The notes under the pieces are model-generated. The model was given only the letters and a program-made list of their open reading frames with translations, made no database searches and was not told where the DNA came from. Source: Bacteroidales bacterium (GTDB lineage: Bacteria > Bacteroidota > Bacteroidia > Bacteroidales > VadinHA17). From it: a stretch of 9,742 nt of DNA. This document shows, piece by piece, positions 6,920 to 9,742 of the stretch. The position numbers and the translations under genes are program-made. The stretch covers positions 1 to 9,742 of the forward strand of contig JALOMK010000048.1 of assembly GCA_025455505.1 (NCBI GenBank), read 5' to 3'. Position 1 is the first letter of the stretch; every line of letters begins with the position of its first letter.

Positions 6920-8599
6920 ATGGGAATGAATGACAATTATGTTATAGGTGTCGATTATGGCACCGACTCGGTCAGGGCGGTTGTAGCCAATTGCTCCACA
7001 GGGAAAATTGAAGGAACATCTGTTTTCGAATACCCCAGGTGGAAGAAGGGACTCTTCTGCAACCCGGCAACAAACAGCTTCAGGCAGCATCCGCTCGATT
7101 ATATAGAAGGACTAGAAGCATCTGTGAAAGGTGCTATCAGCGGCCTGGACACAAATACCATAAGCAACATAAAGGGAATCTCCGTCGATACAACGGGATC
7201 AACTCCTGTTGCAGTTGACAGAAAAGGAACACCGCTGGCATTGAAAGACGGATTCACGGATGACCCTGACGCAATGTTCATCTTATGGAAAGATCACACG
7301 GGAGTGAGGGAAGCCTCCGAGATAAACACCCTTGCCAAAACCTGGGGAGGAACTGATTTCACAATGTTCGAAGGCGGGATATATTCATCTGAATGGTTCT
7401 GGTCAAAAATACTGCATGTTGTACGGACAAATGAGAGGGTCAGGGAGCATGCTTTTTCATGGGTGGAGCATTGCGACTGGATACCGGCTCTTCTCTGTGG
7501 CGACACCGATCCTCTGAGACTAAAAAGAAGCAGGTGCGCAGCCGGGCATAAGGCAATGTGGCATCCTGATTTCAAAGGTCTGCCGGCCGAAGAATTCCTT
7601 GTCATGCTCGAGCCACAGCTCGCCGGTCTGAGGGATCGTCTTTACAATAAAACTTTTACCTGTGATGAGGCAGCCGGCGTCATAGCCCCCGATTGGGCTG
7701 AAAAGCTGGGGCTCCCTGCAGGTGTCATAATCGGTGTAGGCGCCTTCGATGCCCACCTGGGAGCAGTTGGAGGTGAGATAAGGCCGGGCCAGCTTGTAAA
7801 GGTAATGGGAACATCTACATGCGACATGATTATTTCACCGCTGCACAGCGGGGATGAAAAACTTGTCGCCGGGATATGCGGACAGGTGAATGGCTCAATT
7901 GTACCCGGCATGCTTGGTCTCGAAGCCGGGCAGTCGGCCTTCGGTGATATCTATGCCTGGTTCGGAAAGTTACTCCTATGGCCGGTTACAGACATTATCG
8001 GGGGAATGAACTGGCTTGATGATGACCTTAAAAAGCGTATTGAAACGGAGACATCCGACAGGATAATTACTGAACTGAGCCGCAGGGCTGAGGATCTTGA
8101 GCCGGAGGACTCGGCAATACTGGCCCTCGACTGGATGAACGGCCGCCGGACTCCTGATGCGAACCAGGAGCTTAAAGGTGCAATAGCCGGGCTCTCCCTC
8201 GGTTCGGACGCCCCGAGAATATTCAAGGCGCTTGTAGAAGCCACAGCCTTCGGATCGAGAATGATAAACGAGAGATTCATCTCCGAGGGCGTGAAAATCG
8301 ACGGCGTTATTGCAATCGGTGGAGTCGCAAAAAAGAATCCCTTTGTTATGCAGGTTGTTTCGGATGTTCTTAACATGCCAATAAAGGTTGCAAGTTCAGA
8401 CCAGACCTGCGCCCTTGGCACTGCAATGGCAGCTTCGGTTGTTGCAGGGGTTCATAAAGATGTTCCTTCGGCCCAGAAAGCAATGGGCGGAGGCTTTGAA
8501 AAGGAATACAGGCCGGATCCCTCCAGGGCAGCTGCCTATGATGCCCTGTTCAAAAAGTATAAAGCCCTGGGGAACTATATTGAAATGAGCGCTATTTGA
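6920..8599 (+). CDS. araB: L-ribulokinase
   Basis: Cytoplasmic FGGY-family kinase that phosphorylates L-ribulose with ATP to L-ribulose-5-phosphate. Its 559 residues compare with 566 in E. coli AraB. The N-terminal phosphate-binding segment is VIGVDYGTDSVRA (8-20), and GISVDTTGSTP (86-96) follows. The catalytic aspartate is Asp277 in GAFDAH. ATP-side motifs include VMGTST (295-300), LEAGQSAFGD (334-343) and the FGGY signature region IAIGGVAKKNPF (464-475), followed by CALGTAM (497-503). The stretch LDWMNGRRTPDAN (403-415) is typical of ribulokinases and separates this protein from xylulokinases and glycerol kinases of the same family. ATG 6920 lies 9 bases after the araD stop; an in-frame ATG at 6926 is an alternative. 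There is no Shine-Dalgarno sequence. The gene is followed after 34 bases by the GH51 gene. Confidence 0.97.
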   Translation: MGMNDNYVIGVDYGTDSVRAVVANCSTGKIEGTSVFEYPRWKKGLFCNPATNSFRQHPLDYIEGLEASVKGAISGLDTNTISNIKGISVDTTGSTPVAVDRKGTPLALKDGFTDDPDAMFILWKDHTGVREASEINTLAKTWGGTDFTMFEGGIYSSEWFWSKILHVVRTNERVREHAFSWVEHCDWIPALLCGDTDPLRLKRSRCAAGHKAMWHPDFKGLPAEEFLVMLEPQLAGLRDRLYNKTFTCDEAAGVIAPDWAEKLGLPAGVIIGVGAFDAHLGAVGGEIRPGQLVKVMGTSTCDMIISPLHSGDEKLVAGICGQVNGSIVPGMLGLEAGQSAFGDIYAWFGKLLLWPVTDIIGGMNWLDDDLKKRIETETSDRIITELSRRAEDLEPEDSAILALDWMNGRRTPDANQELKGAIAGLSLGSDAPRIFKALVEATAFGSRMINERFISEGVKIDGVIAIGGVAKKNPFVMQVVSDVLNMPIKVASSDQTCALGTAMAASVVAGVHKDVPSAQKAMGGGFEKEYRPDPSRAAAYDALFKKYKALGNYIEMSAI

Positions 8600-8633
8600 T
8601 TTGCCAATGCCATTACGTCAAAATCATGCAATT

Positions 8634-9742
8634 ATGAAAAAACTGATCTTTTCTTTGTTAATCATGCTGGTCATTGCTTCGGGAGCCGAAGCGCAGAAGG
8701 AAAACCTTTTAACAGTCAACCAGCTGGTTGTGATTGCAAATAACCCGGGAGCAGTTATAAGTAAGGATGTTTACGGGCATTTCTCGGAACATCTCGGAAC
8801 CTGTATCTATGGAGGACTCTGGGTCGGCACTGAATCGAAGATTGACAATACTGAGGGTATACGAAATGATGTCCTTTATGCCCTGAGGGAGATAAAGGTT
8901 CCGAACCTTCGCTGGCCGGGCGGATGCTTTGCCGATACCTATCACTGGAAGGACGGCATAGGTCCGAAGCAGAACAGGGCTTCAATAGTCAATACCCACT
9001 GGGGAGGCGTAACTGAAGACAATTCCTTCGGGACCCATGAATTCATGAGGCTTACCGAACTCCTCGGCTGCGATGCCTATATAAACGGGAATGTGGGATC
9101 AGGAACAGTACAGGAAATGGCTGAATGGGTTGAATACCTTACTTCCGATGCCGAAAGCCCCATGACTAAGCTCAGAAAGCAGAATGGACGTGAGGAACCC
9201 TGGAAGGTTAAATACTTTGCAATAGGGAATGAAAACTGGGGCTGCGGCGGCAACATGACAGATGCCTATTATTCAAATGTGATGAGACAGTTTTCAACCT
9301 ACCTCAACAATTATGGCGAAAACAGGCTCTACAGGGTTGCCTGCGGTCCTTCGGATTTCAATGTTGCATGGACTGAAACCCTGATGAAGGACGGGTCGAC
9401 ACGTGCCAGGTTCCAGGGCCTGTCGATACACTATTATTCAATTGTCGACGGCTGGGGATACAAGGGTTCTGCAACTAAATTCGACGAACGGGAGTGGTTC
9501 GAGACAATGAGGATGAACCTGCAGATGGACAACATTATTCAGCAGCACTCTGCAATAATGGACAGGTATGATCCGCAAAAGACAAAGGGACTTGTTGTTG
9601 ATGAGTGGGGCAACTGGTTCCAGGTGGAACCCGGCACAAACCCGGGATTCCTGTACCAGCAGAACACTATGCGCGATGCACTCACAGCAGCAATACATCT
9701 CAATATTTTCAACAACCATGCAGACAGGGTTAAGGTTGCAAA
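8634..9742 (+). CDS. Secreted GH51 alpha-L-arabinofuranosidase (3' end outside window)
   Basis: Glycoside hydrolase that releases terminal alpha-L-arabinofuranosyl residues from arabinan, arabinoxylan or their oligosaccharides. 369 residues are visible of the roughly 500 usual for the family, so part of the (beta/alpha)8 barrel and most of the C-terminal beta domain lie beyond the edge. Residues 1-20 are a clear signal peptide (two lysines, a hydrophobic core, GAEA before Gln21) with no lipobox cysteine, which points to a soluble periplasmic or secreted enzyme. GH51 hallmarks are YGHFSEHLG (47-55), NLRWPGGCFAD (91-101), the acid/base Glu200 in IGNENWG and the nucleophile Glu324 in VDEWGNW. 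ATG 8634 is chosen because it gives the signal peptide. The gene begins 34 bases after araB with no terminator or promoter seen, so it probably belongs to the operon and supplies it with free arabinose. Confidence 0.95.
   Translation, partial: MKKLIFSLLIMLVIASGAEAQKENLLTVNQLVVIANNPGAVISKDVYGHFSEHLGTCIYGGLWVGTESKIDNTEGIRNDVLYALREIKVPNLRWPGGCFADTYHWKDGIGPKQNRASIVNTHWGGVTEDNSFGTHEFMRLTELLGCDAYINGNVGSGTVQEMAEWVEYLTSDAESPMTKLRKQNGREEPWKVKYFAIGNENWGCGGNMTDAYYSNVMRQFSTYLNNYGENRLYRVACGPSDFNVAWTETLMKDGSTRARFQGLSIHYYSIVDGWGYKGSATKFDEREWFETMRMNLQMDNIIQQHSAIMDRYDPQKTKGLVVDEWGNWFQVEPGTNPGFLYQQNTMRDALTAAIHLNIFNNHADRVKVA

Noticed and set aside
6338..7090. 250-codon reading frame on the minus strand across araD and the start of araB
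   Set aside because: It lies opposite two confidently identified genes, its translation resembles no family I recognize, and it is rich in Cys, His and Pro as typical of antisense frames.
7951..8421. 156-codon minus-strand reading frame inside araB
   Set aside because: It is fully antisense to conserved ribulokinase sequence; its Ser-rich translation is what the complement of that coding strand gives.

Overview
This window is a chromosomal segment of a Bacteroidetes bacterium, probably of the order Bacteroidales. It carries a nearly complete L-arabinose utilization operon, preceded by the 3' end of an unrelated two-gene unit. The lineage call rests on three things: a NUDIX-winged-helix AraR regulator inside the operon, an architecture known from Bacteroides; AT-rich translation starts that mostly lack a Shine-Dalgarno sequence; and a TAnnTTTG-type promoter element. 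All genes are on the + strand and tightly packed. No mobile element, tRNA or rRNA gene, CRISPR array or foreign-looking block was seen.

Bases 1-2112 hold an M20D (AbgB-like) amidohydrolase that enters from the left edge without its N-terminus. It overlaps by 17 bases a PlsC-type acyltransferase that starts with GTG. These two have no evident link to arabinose.

Bases 2113-2298 are the only sizeable intergenic gap (186 bp). It contains two adjacent AT-rich inverted repeats, centred 23 bp apart, the second overlapping a -7-like element. This is the likely ara promoter and AraR operator region, followed by an untranslated leader of about 100 bases.

Bases 2299-9742 form one close-spaced gene series with gaps of 33, 20, 17, 9 and 34 bases: an SGLT-like sodium:sugar symporter, araA (isomerase), araR (NUDIX-type regulator with a ruined catalytic box), araD (4-epimerase), araB (ribulokinase), and a secreted GH51 alpha-L-arabinofuranosidase that runs off the right edge. 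The inferred flow is as follows. The GH51 enzyme releases L-arabinose in the periplasm and the symporter imports it. AraA makes L-ribulose, AraB phosphorylates it, and AraD converts L-ribulose-5-phosphate to D-xylulose-5-phosphate for the pentose phosphate pathway. AraR probably senses L-arabinose and represses the operon from within it.

I found no undescribed system. The points most worth a second look are the tandem palindromes, the non-canonical active-site motifs of the acyltransferase, the sugar-pocket substitutions in the symporter and the catalytically degenerate NUDIX box.
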